Notes under the pieces: generated by a model
Told to the model about the DNA's origin: nothing
Seen by the model: the letters and a program-made list of their open reading frames with translations, nothing else
The model's database searches: none
Shown here: piece after piece, positions 14,930 through 24,773 of the stretch
Layout: the number at the start of each line of letters is the position of its first letter
Numbering within the stretch: the first letter of the stretch is position 1
Origin: an uncultured Caulobacterales bacterium
Lineage (GTDB): Bacteria > Pseudomonadota > Alphaproteobacteria > Caulobacterales > Maricaulaceae
Direction: 5' to 3'
DNA length: 52,941 nt
NCBI GenBank assembly: GCA_937929915.1
Contig: CALFUN010000032.1
Coordinates: 1 to 52,941 of the forward strand
Translations under genes and position numbers: made by a program

Positions 14930-17506
14930 TCAACGATCTTTACGAGACGATGCGCTTGAAGATAGTAGCCCGATTAAAGCTAAGATAAATGCAAAAAATA
15001 AGATTAAAGCCGCAGGGCTCAATAAGCGCTGCGCCAAGCTTTGACTGGCATATGGCACTTGGCTAGGCTTGAATAGGGTGCGTATGCTTTGTCCCAAAGG
15101 CCGAACGCGCATTTGTAGAGTGTCAATAGATCTTCTAAGATCAAATTCTGCAATGCTTTTACGTATATTTGCACTTACATTCTGGGCCCACTCATTGGCG
15201 GCATGTAATTTATTGTGTGCTGCGCTCGCTAAATTTGTGTCTGCCGTTGCTGTATCCGAACTCGATATTTCGCGCCCAATTTTAGCGCGTTTTAGCGTTG
15301 GCCTAATATCTTTCATCGTATCTTTAGCCGCCTCAATATTAGAGCCCTCCGTAGTGATAGAGGCTTCTTTATCAAATAGCTTTGCCGTGAGAGCTTTCAA
15401 ACCAGTCCATGTTTGATTGATGACATCAGATGTTTTATTGAAAATGTTATCAAAGATAGACGGGTCAAAATTAAAGCGGGGTTTTGCAGAGGTATTTTCA
15501 CCTTTTGGCAAAATATAACCGCTCACATTTTGCGCAGCTTGTACGCTTAAGACTGTCTCATTATTCCAGCGCGCAACGCCGCCTTTAATTTTAGACCAAT
15601 ATAGATTTTGCGAAATAGTTTTCGCGCTCGTAATATAGTCCTGCCTTGGCGTATTGGTGATGACGCCGACAATATGTGCATCCGAACTTTGCGATGGATA
15701 TAAGGCTGCTACGCCGCCATCTCTTATACGCCGTGATTGTGACAGGCGCTGCGCCGCAAGTTTAAAACTCGCCATATCGTCAAGACTGGCAAATTTCTCG
15801 ATATTGGCCGACAGTAAATTATCACCTTCAAAAGCCTGACCACGCAAGGCATCTTTTAAGGCGCGCGGGGCATTTTCAACTAGCTTGCTGGGTAAATAAT
15901 TTGATGGCCCCATCACTAAAATATGGCTTTGTTGCGCCTGATCTAAATTAATAAAGCGCGTATATTGCGCGGCGGTTAAACCTTCGCCTGATGTCTTGGC
16001 CAGACGTGCTAGAACTTTCAAACTGGCATTGAAATCAGATTGACTGCCTGTCATTGCGATATAACTTTGCGCGCCTTTTTCATCAGAAAAAGGTATAGCC
16101 GTTGCTGTCATTCGAGATAATTCGGTTACGGCGGATGGTGTGTCCGTATTCAGGATAATCTTAGACCCGCCGCCCAAATGGAAATTTGGCCCAATAGGGT
16201 GGTTACAGCTTGGTACCGTATTCGGGGTTAAATCTGGCATTAACGTCAAAATATTATCTTTTCCGTGTAATATGCCGGGTTTAATATCAAATGCGACAGA
16301 TTTCCGAGGCCGGTCCAAAAGGGTTGTGCCAAGGCTCTTACCGTTTAATTTAACACTGAGTTTTGATGTGTCAGATATATTTTTACTACTCGCAAGGCGT
16401 AAGAGAACTTCGCCGCTCATAGCGCTTGGGTCTGTGACGTCGAACCGCAAGGATTTTGGCCCGCTGGCCCAATCGTCACCTGTCCAATTTGAAAACCCTG
16501 AAACACCTGGAATATCCACCAAAGACCGTGTGCCTGATAAACGCACAAGCTTCGTTTTTAGAGGTGTTTGTAGATGCATTTCGCCAAGTCTAACCGTAGA
16601 GCGGCGCGTTGTTGGCAGACGGCGCTCTGCAAAACTTTTAACGACAGATAAAATATCTGCGTCTGTATCGCCTGTAAACACAAGTTTCACAGGGCGGCCC
16701 CGCGGAATGATAATGGCGGCATCGCGGCCTGCGACTAAGCTGTCATCTGCGAAATATTGAAATAATTCAGACCTGCGGGCCATAATAACTTCAAAATCAT
16801 TGCCCTGATTATGTGTCGTAAAATTAGGTAAATTATCCATACGTAACCCAATGCCTTGCGCGGCTAAGGCTTGTAATTGTGTGGCATTTTCACCTGTCGC
16901 AATCAGGCCAACCCTGCGCGGGGCAAGCCCCGCCGTTGATAGATGGTTATCAATTTCCCGAAATTGTACTGAACGGCGACGTGCGCGGCTGTTAATAGCG
17001 AGTTTTGACGCTTTTAAATCAATATCCCAGCCGCCATCTTGAGGCAGAATACACTCTGCGCCATTTTCGGCATTATAGCTAATGCGGATAACATTTCGCG
17101 AGGCGCGTGCTTTCCGCGGATCAAATGTGACGCGTGCATCAAAGGCCTGTCCATTCACATCGAGCATAACAGGTTCATCATTGTTAAATTGAACAGTTAA
17201 AGGCGCTCGCACATTCACACCAGCTTGAGGATTTGCGCTGATTAATAATTCTATTTTATTCGTAAAATTACCCGCAGGCAGATCAAATGTGAACTCTAGC
17301 TCAGATTTACGCCAATCTAATGTTCTGCGCTCTGCTGTTTTGTCATCTACGGAAATATCAGACAATGGCGCGGCATAGTTATACTGCGTATTTGTGCGTG
17401 TTTGTGCATTGGCCGGCATGGCGCTCGCTAAGTTCAATAAAGCGGCGCTTGAGAGTAATGTGGCCAGCCATACTGTATGTTTGGCGATCGTCTTAGGGTG
17501 GAACAT
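14930..17506 (-). CDS. BcsB-like protein (cellulose synthase subunit B family), isolated
   Basis: About 858 aa from ATG 17506; the frame stays open to a GTG at 17647, but the signal peptide MFHPKTIAKHTVWLATLLSS...AMPANAQ favours 17506 (17521 also possible). The periplasmic part has the BcsB arrangement: a carbohydrate-binding-like beta domain with NGAECILPQDGGWDIDL, flavodoxin-like parts, a second beta domain (VRLSGTRSLVDIPGVSGFSNW) and DLTPNTVPSCNHPIGPNF. A single C-terminal membrane helix (ALILFFAFILALIGLLSS) anchors it. BcsB normally sits beside BcsA and guides glucan export. Here ~140 extra residues (about 640-800), rich in Ser, Asn, Lys and helix, precede the anchor, and no bcsA or other polysaccharide gene is in the window. 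Confidence 0.72.
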   Translation of the reverse strand: MFHPKTIAKHTVWLATLLSSAALLNLASAMPANAQTRTNTQYNYAAPLSDISVDDKTAERRTLDWRKSELEFTFDLPAGNFTNKIELLISANPQAGVNVRAPLTVQFNNDEPVMLDVNGQAFDARVTFDPRKARASRNVIRISYNAENGAECILPQDGGWDIDLKASKLAINSRARRRSVQFREIDNHLSTAGLAPRRVGLIATGENATQLQALAAQGIGLRMDNLPNFTTHNQGNDFEVIMARRSELFQYFADDSLVAGRDAAIIIPRGRPVKLVFTGDTDADILSVVKSFAERRLPTTRRSTVRLGEMHLQTPLKTKLVRLSGTRSLVDIPGVSGFSNWTGDDWASGPKSLRFDVTDPSAMSGEVLLRLASSKNISDTSKLSVKLNGKSLGTTLLDRPRKSVAFDIKPGILHGKDNILTLMPDLTPNTVPSCNHPIGPNFHLGGGSKIILNTDTPSAVTELSRMTATAIPFSDEKGAQSYIAMTGSQSDFNASLKVLARLAKTSGEGLTAAQYTRFINLDQAQQSHILVMGPSNYLPSKLVENAPRALKDALRGQAFEGDNLLSANIEKFASLDDMASFKLAAQRLSQSRRIRDGGVAALYPSQSSDAHIVGVITNTPRQDYITSAKTISQNLYWSKIKGGVARWNNETVLSVQAAQNVSGYILPKGENTSAKPRFNFDPSIFDNIFNKTSDVINQTWTGLKALTAKLFDKEASITTEGSNIEAAKDTMKDIRPTLKRAKIGREISSSDTATADTNLASAAHNKLHAANEWAQNVSANIRKSIAEFDLRRSIDTLQMRVRPLGQSIRTLFKPSQVPYASQSLAQRLLSPAALILFFAFILALIGLLSSSASSRKDR

Positions 17507-17640
17507 AGTCCAATGCCTCATGATTAATGAAGCTTTAACGAAGCAATTTTGATGCCAGATCAGGTGCGTAGAGGCGTTTTCTTGAAAATAATTGCCTATA
17601 ATGTGTTCAACGCTGTCTTGAAACAGGCTATGCAAGGGCA

Positions 17641-18060
17641 ATGCCACAGCTTAAAACCGATATTGTTGTTAGTGCTTTAATGCGCCGCGCCGCCAGTGCA
17701 GGCGCATTTTCTGCCATTTTACGCAAGGGTGATAAGGATGCAGGGGCTTATCTGCTCATTACGCGTCAGGTCACGAAAGGGGAGGTCATATATACCTTAT
17801 ACCGCCCCATTCGAAACATAGATGGCGCCCCGGTTTGGTGGCCAAAAAACGGCCTTGATCAAGCCGCTATAGATACATATGTCAATCGCCGTATTGACGA
17901 AGACCCTGATCTTTGGGTGGTGGAAATTGAAGATAGAAAAGGGCGGCATTTTTTAATCGAGCCTGTCGAAGATGATGCAAACCTAGCGAACGCGCCTAAA
18001 GATTCAGATCCTGATATGGCGTTGAAAGCTGCCATAAAAGCCGTGTTCCCAGACCGATAG
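17641..18060 (+). CDS. DUF1491 family protein
   Basis: 139 aa. It matches DUF1491, a family almost restricted to Alphaproteobacteria: VVSALMRRAASAGAFSAILRKGDKDAGAYLLI at residues 9-40, then WWPKNGLDQAAIDTYVNRRIDEDPDLWVVEIEDRKGRHFL. Function is unknown. It is soluble, with no signal or membrane helices. It is divergent from the BcsB-like gene and convergent with the MATE gene, whose last 65 nt lie antisense to the end of this gene. Both ORFs look intact, so the overlap appears genuine. Confidence 0.9.
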   Translation: MPQLKTDIVVSALMRRAASAGAFSAILRKGDKDAGAYLLITRQVTKGEVIYTLYRPIRNIDGAPVWWPKNGLDQAAIDTYVNRRIDEDPDLWVVEIEDRKGRHFLIEPVEDDANLANAPKDSDPDMALKAAIKAVFPDR

Positions 18061-19411
18061 CGGCACAAAATAGTCCTGCCATTAAGCCAAACCAAACGCC
18101 ATTTGCCCCAAGCTCTGTATGCAAGGCGAGATAAAATGCGATAGGGAAACCAATCAGCCAATAGCTCACGCCCGTTATGAAAATAGGCGCTTTCACATCT
18201 TTTAGACCGCGCAAGAGTTGATTGGCGCCAACTTGCGCCGCGTCAAAGAGCATAAAGGCCGCAGCTAAGGGTAAAAAGCCAATGACAAATTGCGCAACAA
18301 TCGCGTTTTCGGCTTTCTCTGGGCTAAGATATAATCGGCTAATTTGCTCAGGGAATAGCACTACAGGCACCGCTATGAGCGAAATTGTTAGCACGCAAGA
18401 TATAAGGGTCGTACTAGAGGCGCGCTTTTCAGCAAGGCGGTTTTTCGCCCCGCGTGCAAGACCTATCCTGACAGACCCCGCCATAGCCATGCCCCAAGGG
18501 AGCATGAAGGCGAGCGCAACGACGTTTAAAGCTATCTGATATGCCGCTTGCTGCATGACGCCGATAATGCCTGTGATAATCACAAGAGCATTAAATAGCG
18601 CCCCTTCAAAGATGGTCGTTATGGAAATGGGGAAGCCGAGGGCCAATATCTCTTTGAAACGACTCCAGTCAGGCTGATATAACCGCTTAAACACATTATA
18701 GACTTTGGTGTGTTTATTGGATTGAATATAGACGACAAATAAAAAGAAGCCGATAATATAAGATAAAGAGGAGGCTATGCCTGCCCCGACAAGTTCTAAA
18801 CGCGGCGCGCCGAATTTCCCGAAAATCAGGATATAATTCAAGCCAATATTTATGACTGTGATGATTGTTACAAGCACAAGCGGAAAGCCTGTCTTACCCA
18901 GCGCAGCCAGAAAATTACGCAATGCCATAACGGCTAAAGCAAAAGGTAAACCCAGCGCGAGGGCTAAAACATAAGCTTGGGCTTTGCGCGCCACATCAGG
19001 GTCTTGGCCTAGGCGTAAGGCCATAGGCTCTGTCAAAAACAAGCAAGCCAGCACGATAGGTAGCATAAGAAAACACACCCATATCGACATGCGTACAGAT
19101 CGGCGCGGGTTTTTTAGATCATCTTTATTTTCGCCTAAAGCCTGCGATACAAGCGGGGTGACGGCCATGGCTGGCCCGCTACCGATCATCCAAAGCAGGA
19201 AATAAATCACAGATCCTAGTGCAGCCGCAGCGACATCAACAGGGCTAATCCGCGCGATCATCACCGTGTCAAAAAAATAGACAGAAAATTGGATAAGCTG
19301 CGTAGCGGCCATAGGCAGACCAAGCTTTAGCAATATAGACAACTCCTCGCCCCAGCTTTGCGGGAAGCTGCTTGTCTCGTTGGAAGAGGATATGGCCTGA
19401 TGATGATCCAT
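17996..19411 (-). CDS. MATE family multidrug/sodium antiporter
   Basis: 471 aa with twelve hydrophobic helices in two MatE halves. The first half begins LLKLGLPMAATQLIQFSVYFFDTVMIARI and the second LALGFPISITTIFEGALFNALVIITGIIG, the usual MATE internal repeat. Members export cationic drugs and metabolites with Na+ or H+ (NorM-like). It starts 51 bp after the orphan ABC ATPase on the same strand, so the two could share a transcript. Its 3' end overlaps the convergent DUF1491 gene by 65 nt. The substrate cannot be predicted. Confidence 0.92.
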   Translation of the reverse strand: MDHHQAISSSNETSSFPQSWGEELSILLKLGLPMAATQLIQFSVYFFDTVMIARISPVDVAAAALGSVIYFLLWMIGSGPAMAVTPLVSQALGENKDDLKNPRRSVRMSIWVCFLMLPIVLACLFLTEPMALRLGQDPDVARKAQAYVLALALGLPFALAVMALRNFLAALGKTGFPLVLVTIITVINIGLNYILIFGKFGAPRLELVGAGIASSLSYIIGFFLFVVYIQSNKHTKVYNVFKRLYQPDWSRFKEILALGFPISITTIFEGALFNALVIITGIIGVMQQAAYQIALNVVALAFMLPWGMAMAGSVRIGLARGAKNRLAEKRASSTTLISCVLTISLIAVPVVLFPEQISRLYLSPEKAENAIVAQFVIGFLPLAAAFMLFDAAQVGANQLLRGLKDVKAPIFITGVSYWLIGFPIAFYLALHTELGANGVWFGLMAGLFCAAIGLGTRLLWQLSTPYQDLNL

Positions 19412-19462
19412 GTGCGCCTCTATCGCGGCGCGTCATATATGGAAAGCTTTTTCAAGCTATGT

Positions 19463-20419
19463 TTATGGCGTTTTTTTACCGCTCGCATAGGTTAAAGCCA
19501 TAAATACGTCTTCCAAATCAGGTTCTTCTGTACGTAAATCTTGAATCTCGATGCCTGATTTTTTTACGCGCTCAAGCAAATCAGGAATAGAATCTGTGCC
19601 GCTTCGATATTCAATACAGAGATGACCTTCATTGGAAATAGAGCTTTTCAAGCTAGCAAGGCCTTCTGGAATGACGGTTAATTTTTGCCCTGTTGTGATA
19701 TTTAGCACCCGCTTATCAAAGCGTGAGAGCATATCATTTTTGGTTTCATTTGCGACCAATTCACCTTGATGGATAATCGCAATATGATCACAAAGCGCTT
19801 CGGCTTCCTCGAGATAATGGGTGGTTAAAATAACAGTTGTTCCGCGTTCATGAAGTGTTTCGACATAGGCCCATAATTGGCGGCGTAATTCTATATCCAC
19901 CCCGGCCGTCGGCTCGTCTAAGATAAGAACGGGTGGGTTATGGACAAGAGCTTTGGCAATTAATAAACGCCGTTTCATCCCGCCAGAGAGTTGCCGCACA
20001 TAGGCGTGACGTTTATCGGTGAGTCCCAGAGCTTCGAGTATCTCTTCGCTGCGCCGTTCGGATTTAGGTACGCCGTAATAACCTGCTTGAAGCTCTAAGG
20101 CCTGCAAGGGGGTAAAAAACACATCCATAGAAACCTCTTGAGGGACTATGCCGATTGATGCGCGCGCTTGGCGTGTATCTGTCTCAATATCATGACCGCA
20201 AATGCGGGCGGTACCAGCGCTTTTATTCACAAGACCTGCAAGGATATTAATCAAGGTTGATTTACCCGCGCCATTTGGGCCTAACAGCCCAAATATAGAT
20301 CCGCGCGGAACGACCAGATCAATGCCTTTTAATGCCTCTTTAGCCGCAGATTTCTTGCTGGCTTTATAGGTTTTTTGCAGGCCGATTAATTCAATCGCGG
20401 GACTTTCGCTATCTGTCAT
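19463..20419 (-). CDS. ABC transporter ATP-binding protein (ABC-2 exporter type)
   Basis: 318 aa. Walker A GPNGAGKST at residues 47-55, signature LSGGMKRR at 144-151, Walker B VLILDEPTAGVD at 164-175 and an H-loop His in LTTHYLEEAEAL. The C-terminal ~90 residues are the regulatory extension seen in YadG/CcmA/DrrA-like exporter ATPases, ending PDLEDVFMALT. The partner ABC-2 permease, usually the very next gene, is missing: the next gene on the strand is the MATE exporter. The permease must be encoded elsewhere, or it has been lost. Substrate unknown. Confidence 0.93.
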   Translation of the reverse strand: MTDSESPAIELIGLQKTYKASKKSAAKEALKGIDLVVPRGSIFGLLGPNGAGKSTLINILAGLVNKSAGTARICGHDIETDTRQARASIGIVPQEVSMDVFFTPLQALELQAGYYGVPKSERRSEEILEALGLTDKRHAYVRQLSGGMKRRLLIAKALVHNPPVLILDEPTAGVDIELRRQLWAYVETLHERGTTVILTTHYLEEAEALCDHIAIIHQGELVANETKNDMLSRFDKRVLNITTGQKLTVIPEGLASLKSSISNEGHLCIEYRSGTDSIPDLLERVKKSGIEIQDLRTEEPDLEDVFMALTYASGKKTP

Positions 20420-20580
20420 ATGCGGTTTTCATTTCCTATCTTCAACGCTTTAACGTATTGAGGTGATTGACCTGCACATAGGCCTGTCATATGAGGCATT
20501 TCAAGCGTTATTTCATTTTGTCACAGATAACATAGTGGCAGAATATAATATCAAATATCAAGTTAGCCATGAGGGTTTCC

Positions 20581-20772
20581 ATGTCAGATTCGCAAATAGA
20601 TAAGTTGGAAATTGTCACCACCAAGCGTGTATCGTGTAATGGCGGCGGCGGGGCTTTGGGCCACCCGCTTATTTATATGGATATGGGCAGTGATAAATCT
20701 GTGCGGTGTAAATATTGTGATAGGCTGTTTAAATTTAATCCTAAGGCAAGTGCAGGTAAAGCGTCTTCATAA
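20581..20772 (+). CDS. Zinc-finger CHCC protein, NDUFS6-like
   Basis: 63 aa from the ATG at 20581, chosen because GAGGG lies 5 nt upstream; an in-frame ATG at 20569 would add four residues. A CHCC zinc site is formed by Cys19, His28, Cys43 and Cys46 (VSCNGGGGALGHP ... VRCKYCDRLF). This domain is that of mitochondrial complex I subunit NDUFS6 and its alphaproteobacterial homologue, an accessory complex I subunit. No nuo genes are nearby. It ends 6 bp from the convergent TonB-like gene. Confidence 0.9.
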   Translation: MSDSQIDKLEIVTTKRVSCNGGGGALGHPLIYMDMGSDKSVRCKYCDRLFKFNPKASAGKASS

Positions 20773-20778
20773 GCGCTA

Positions 20779-21723
20779 TTATCCGCGAAATCTGTATTTT
20801 TTTATAATACCCGAAACGGGCACAGCTTTGCCGTTTATGGTTTGCGGATGATAGCGTGTTCGTAAGGCGGCGCGTTCAGCGGCTTTTATAAAGTCTTTTT
20901 CATAACGCCGCGCTTGTACATCAATCAATTCTGTCATTTGTACTTTCCCTTTAGCATCAATGCTTAAACTTAGCACGACGAGGGCGTTGACATTGCGCCG
21001 CAAGGCTTTTCGTGGATAGCGCGGCGTCACATTGCGCCGCACTTTTGGTTTTACAATAACCTCTTTGACGGGGGCTTTGACCACAGGCCTTTGCCTAACC
21101 GGCGGGGGCGATGGTAGGGTCACGGCGCGGCGCCGCGGTTCACCCAAAAGCCTATCACTTATGATAGTCTCAGGGATAGGACTTTGGCTTGCATCTAGGT
21201 TGCGGTCAGTTTTGGGAATGACATCAGGCAGCTCAAGGATATTGGCGCGCAAAGCCTGAATATCATCAGCGCGTCCGCCGAGTAAATCCCCGCCCCAGCG
21301 TTGATTATAGTCTTCTAAAGCAGACAGGCGCAATGTATGGGATAGGCTATTTTCATAAGCGATTTTGGTAATATGATTCCAATCACGCGTTTCATAAGCC
21401 GTGAGGACTTCTAGCTGGGCTTGGGCCGCGCTGCTGCGCTCATCGGTTGGATATATTCTCAAGAAATCTTGCAAACGCGCGCGCCTAAGAGCCGCATTTG
21501 ATTCGCCAATAGCGCTTAGATAGGCGTTATGACTGGCTTGGCTAGCCGTTATGTCTTCGGCTTTAGGCGGCGGATTTGTGCTTTGTGCATAGATAAGGGC
21601 AAAACATATGGCACTTGCCGCGCATAATGTTCCGATAATGATAGGTTTTCTATAGGCTTGTTTGGCGGCCGCCTGATTGTCGTGCGAAGTTTGTGCGTCA
21701 GTCGTGTCAACAGATTGATACAA
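20779..21723 (-). CDS. TonB-like energy-transducer protein with TTG start
   Basis: 314 aa. No ATG is available near the N terminus; the start is TTG at 21723 with GGGAG about 10 nt upstream. A single membrane helix (about residues 28-45, PIIIGTLCAASAICFALIY) anchors it in the inner membrane. The middle is a helical, Ala/Arg-rich region followed by a basic, proline-rich spacer (LPSPPPVRQRPVVKAPVKEV). The C-terminal ~90 residues are the TonB fold: VTPRYPRKALRRNVNALVVLSLSIDAKGKV and AALRTRYHPQTINGKAVPVSG. The partners ExbB/ExbD are not adjacent. It could energise a TonB-dependent receptor or be a TonB-domain envelope protein. Confidence 0.8.
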   Translation of the reverse strand: MYQSVDTTDAQTSHDNQAAAKQAYRKPIIIGTLCAASAICFALIYAQSTNPPPKAEDITASQASHNAYLSAIGESNAALRRARLQDFLRIYPTDERSSAAQAQLEVLTAYETRDWNHITKIAYENSLSHTLRLSALEDYNQRWGGDLLGGRADDIQALRANILELPDVIPKTDRNLDASQSPIPETIISDRLLGEPRRRAVTLPSPPPVRQRPVVKAPVKEVIVKPKVRRNVTPRYPRKALRRNVNALVVLSLSIDAKGKVQMTELIDVQARRYEKDFIKAAERAALRTRYHPQTINGKAVPVSGIIKKYRFRG

Positions 21724-21903
21724 ACTCTAGCTCTCCCTTTCCTATCAACTCTCATCGGTTGTTATGCAATTTGCTGCGGTTCAATTATGGCTTTAATGGG
21801 CCATTTTTTAGCATTTACAGTTTTATACCGTAAAATGTCGCTTAGGCTATTGAAAATACCGTCTGGCCTCCATTAAAACGACGCAAGATTTAAAGGACAT
21901 TCC

Positions 21904-24738
21904 ATGACCGCTACGGCGCCTGTTGATAAAAATTCTCATGTCGTTCTGGTGGATGGGTCAGGCTATATATTTAGAGCCTATCATGCGCTCCCGCCTCTAA
22001 CGCGCAAAACGGATGGGTTGCCGATTGGCGCGGTTGCAGGATTTTCCAATATGCTGTTTAAGCTGCTACGCGGCCAAACTGATGAAGATAGGCCAACACA
22101 TTTCGCGGTGATTTTTGATGCGAGCGGTCAGACTTTTCGGAATGATATTTTCCCAGCTTATAAAGCCAATCGCGGCGAAACGCCCGAAGATTTAATCCCG
22201 CAATTTCCGCTAACACGTGATGCTACGCGGGCCTTTGGCGCGCCGGCCATTGAAATGACAGGGTATGAAGCGGATGATTTAATCGCGACTTATGCACGGC
22301 AAGCCGAAGCCAAAGGCGCGCGCGTGACGATTATCAGCTCTGATAAGGATTTGATGCAGCTCGTCTCTGATAAAGTCTCTATGCTGGATACCATGAAAAA
22401 CCGCGCGATTTCTACGCCGCAAGTGATTGAGAAATTTGGCATGGGCCCAGAGCGCGTTATCGAAATTCAAGCGCTGGCAGGGGATAGTGTGGACAATATT
22501 CCTGGTGTGCCTGGTATTGGTGTGAAAACGGCTGTGTTATTGCTCGAACAATTTGGTGATTTGGAAACATTGCTGCAACGCTGCAGCGAAATTCCGCAAA
22601 AGGGCCGCCGGGAAAAGATGATGGCCAATATCGATAATGCTCGCATATCGCTAGAGCTTGTAACATTGAAAACAGATGTACCTGTAGACGTCCCTATCGA
22701 AGATATGGCCGTTAGTGACCCAGATATAGATCAGCTATTTGATTTTTTAGAGGCCATGACATTTCGAACGCTGACAACACGCGTGCGCGCCGCGCTTGGC
22801 GAAGGCGATACGGACGGTATTCGCAAAGATGATACAAAACCGAGCTATCAAAACCCCATGCAGAAGGACACGCCAGATAACGTCATATTTGATAAATCCA
22901 AATATGAATGCGTACAAACGATTGAGCGTTTGACGCATTGGATAAAACGCGGCTTTGAAGCTGGCATCATAGCCGTGGATCTTGAGACAAATAGCTTGGA
23001 TAGCGCGGCTGCGAAGATGGTGGGTGTGTGCTTGGCTGTCGCGGATAATGAGGCCTGCTATATCCCGCTAGCCCATATTGGCGAAGGCGGCGGCGCAGAG
23101 GATATGTTTGGCGAAAAGCCTCCGCAACAAATTCCAATGGAAACGGCTTTACGTGCTTTAAAACCTTTGCTTGAAGCCGAAAATATTTTGAAAGTCGGGC
23201 AAAATTTCAAATATGATCTGGGCGTGTTTCAACGCTACGGCCTTTATCCCGCGCCCTATGATGATACGATGTTGATCTCATATGCTCTTGCGACGGGCCT
23301 GCATAATCACAGCATGGATTTTTTAGCTGAGATGTATTTCGGACATAAACCGATTAGTTTTAAAGACATTGCAGGTACGGGTAAAAAGCAGAAAACCTTT
23401 GACCAAATAGCCCTCAACGAAGCCACACCCTATGCCGCCGAAGATGCGGATGTAACATTGCGTTTGTGGAAATTTTTTAAGCCAAAACTGGCCGCTGAAA
23501 ATGTAGCAACCATTTACGAGACGATAGATCGCGGCTTGCCTAAAATTGTCGCTGCAATGGAAAATCATGGGATTAAAGTTGACCGCACGGAACTTGCGCG
23601 GCTCTCTGGGGTATTTGCGCAGAAAATGGCAGGTCTTGAAGACAATGCTTATGAGGTGGCGGGTACGAAGTTTAATTTGGGTAGCCCTAAACAACTTGGC
23701 GAAATTCTCTTTGACCAAATGGGACTGACAGGCGGTAAGAAAACCAAAACAGGGGCTTGGCAAACGGGCGCAGGGGTTCTCGAAGATCTTGCCGCCGCGG
23801 GCGAAAAACTCCCGCAAATCATCTTAGATTGGCGGCATTATTCTAAACTCAAATCTACCTATACTGATGCGTTGGTCGAGCAAATCAATCCTGATACGGG
23901 CCGCGTGCATACGAGCTTTTCATTAGCCGCCACCACAACGGGGCGTCTGTCTTCATCTGATCCAAATTTGCAAAATATCCCGATACGCACCGATGATGGC
24001 CGCAAGATACGCGACGCCTTTGTGGCAGAGACAGGCCATGTTTTAGTGGCGGCCGATTATTCTCAAATTGAACTGCGCTTGCTTGCCCATATTGCGGATC
24101 TGCCGACAATGAAACAAGCTTTCGCTGATGGTGTGGATATTCATGCCCTGACAGCCAGCGAAATGTTTGGGGTTGCGATTGCGGATATGGACGCGGTTAC
24201 ACGCCGCCGTGCCAAAGCCATTAACTTTGGGATTATTTACGGTATTAGTGCCTTTGGCCTTGCCAATAATCTTGGTATTGGCCGCAGCGAAGCCAGTGAT
24301 TACATCAAATCTTATTTCGAGAAATTCCCGGGTATTAAAACCTATATGGAAGCGGCAAAATCCGAAGCCCGCGAAAATGGGTTTGTCACGACCATCTTTG
24401 GCCGTAAATGCCACGTCAAAGGGATTATGGATAAAAATCAAGCCGTCAGAGGCTTTGCCGAACGCCAAGCGATTAACGCGCCCATTCAAGGCGCGGCGGC
24501 CGATGTGATGCGCCGCGCTATGCTGCGTATACCAAAGGCGATTGCGGCGATTGACGGCGCGCGCATGCTCCTTCAAGTACATGATGAGCTGGTTTTCGAA
24601 GTGCCAGAGACAAGCGCGGATAGATTAATTGAAATCGCCAAAAATGTTATGGAAAACGCCCATAATCCTGCGGCGCATATCACCGTGCCATTACGTGTGG
24701 ATGCCCATGCTGCGAAAAACTGGAACGACGCGCATTGA
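21904..24738 (+). CDS. polA: DNA polymerase I
   Basis: 944 aa with all three domains. Residues 12-300 are the 5' nuclease (VVLVDGSGYIFRAYHALPPL, YEADDLIATYA, GDSVDNIPGVPGIGVKTA). Residues ~330-530 are the 3'-5' exonuclease with intact catalytic acids (Asp359 and Glu361 in VDLETN, GQNFKYD, YAAEDAD). Residues ~560-944 are the polymerase: motif A DYSQIELRLLAHI from Asp718, motif B RRRAKAINFGIIYGIS, motif C QVHDELVFE at 891-899. It fills gaps and removes RNA primers in replication and repair. The start follows AAAGGACATTCC. A group of co-oriented genes follows at short spacing. Confidence 0.97.
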   Translation: MTATAPVDKNSHVVLVDGSGYIFRAYHALPPLTRKTDGLPIGAVAGFSNMLFKLLRGQTDEDRPTHFAVIFDASGQTFRNDIFPAYKANRGETPEDLIPQFPLTRDATRAFGAPAIEMTGYEADDLIATYARQAEAKGARVTIISSDKDLMQLVSDKVSMLDTMKNRAISTPQVIEKFGMGPERVIEIQALAGDSVDNIPGVPGIGVKTAVLLLEQFGDLETLLQRCSEIPQKGRREKMMANIDNARISLELVTLKTDVPVDVPIEDMAVSDPDIDQLFDFLEAMTFRTLTTRVRAALGEGDTDGIRKDDTKPSYQNPMQKDTPDNVIFDKSKYECVQTIERLTHWIKRGFEAGIIAVDLETNSLDSAAAKMVGVCLAVADNEACYIPLAHIGEGGGAEDMFGEKPPQQIPMETALRALKPLLEAENILKVGQNFKYDLGVFQRYGLYPAPYDDTMLISYALATGLHNHSMDFLAEMYFGHKPISFKDIAGTGKKQKTFDQIALNEATPYAAEDADVTLRLWKFFKPKLAAENVATIYETIDRGLPKIVAAMENHGIKVDRTELARLSGVFAQKMAGLEDNAYEVAGTKFNLGSPKQLGEILFDQMGLTGGKKTKTGAWQTGAGVLEDLAAAGEKLPQIILDWRHYSKLKSTYTDALVEQINPDTGRVHTSFSLAATTTGRLSSSDPNLQNIPIRTDDGRKIRDAFVAETGHVLVAADYSQIELRLLAHIADLPTMKQAFADGVDIHALTASEMFGVAIADMDAVTRRRAKAINFGIIYGISAFGLANNLGIGRSEASDYIKSYFEKFPGIKTYMEAAKSEARENGFVTTIFGRKCHVKGIMDKNQAVRGFAERQAINAPIQGAAADVMRRAMLRIPKAIAAIDGARMLLQVHDELVFEVPETSADRLIEIAKNVMENAHNPAAHITVPLRVDAHAAKNWNDAH

Positions 24739-24773
24739 TATGCAATATAGATGTGTAATCTAACGGAAAAATC

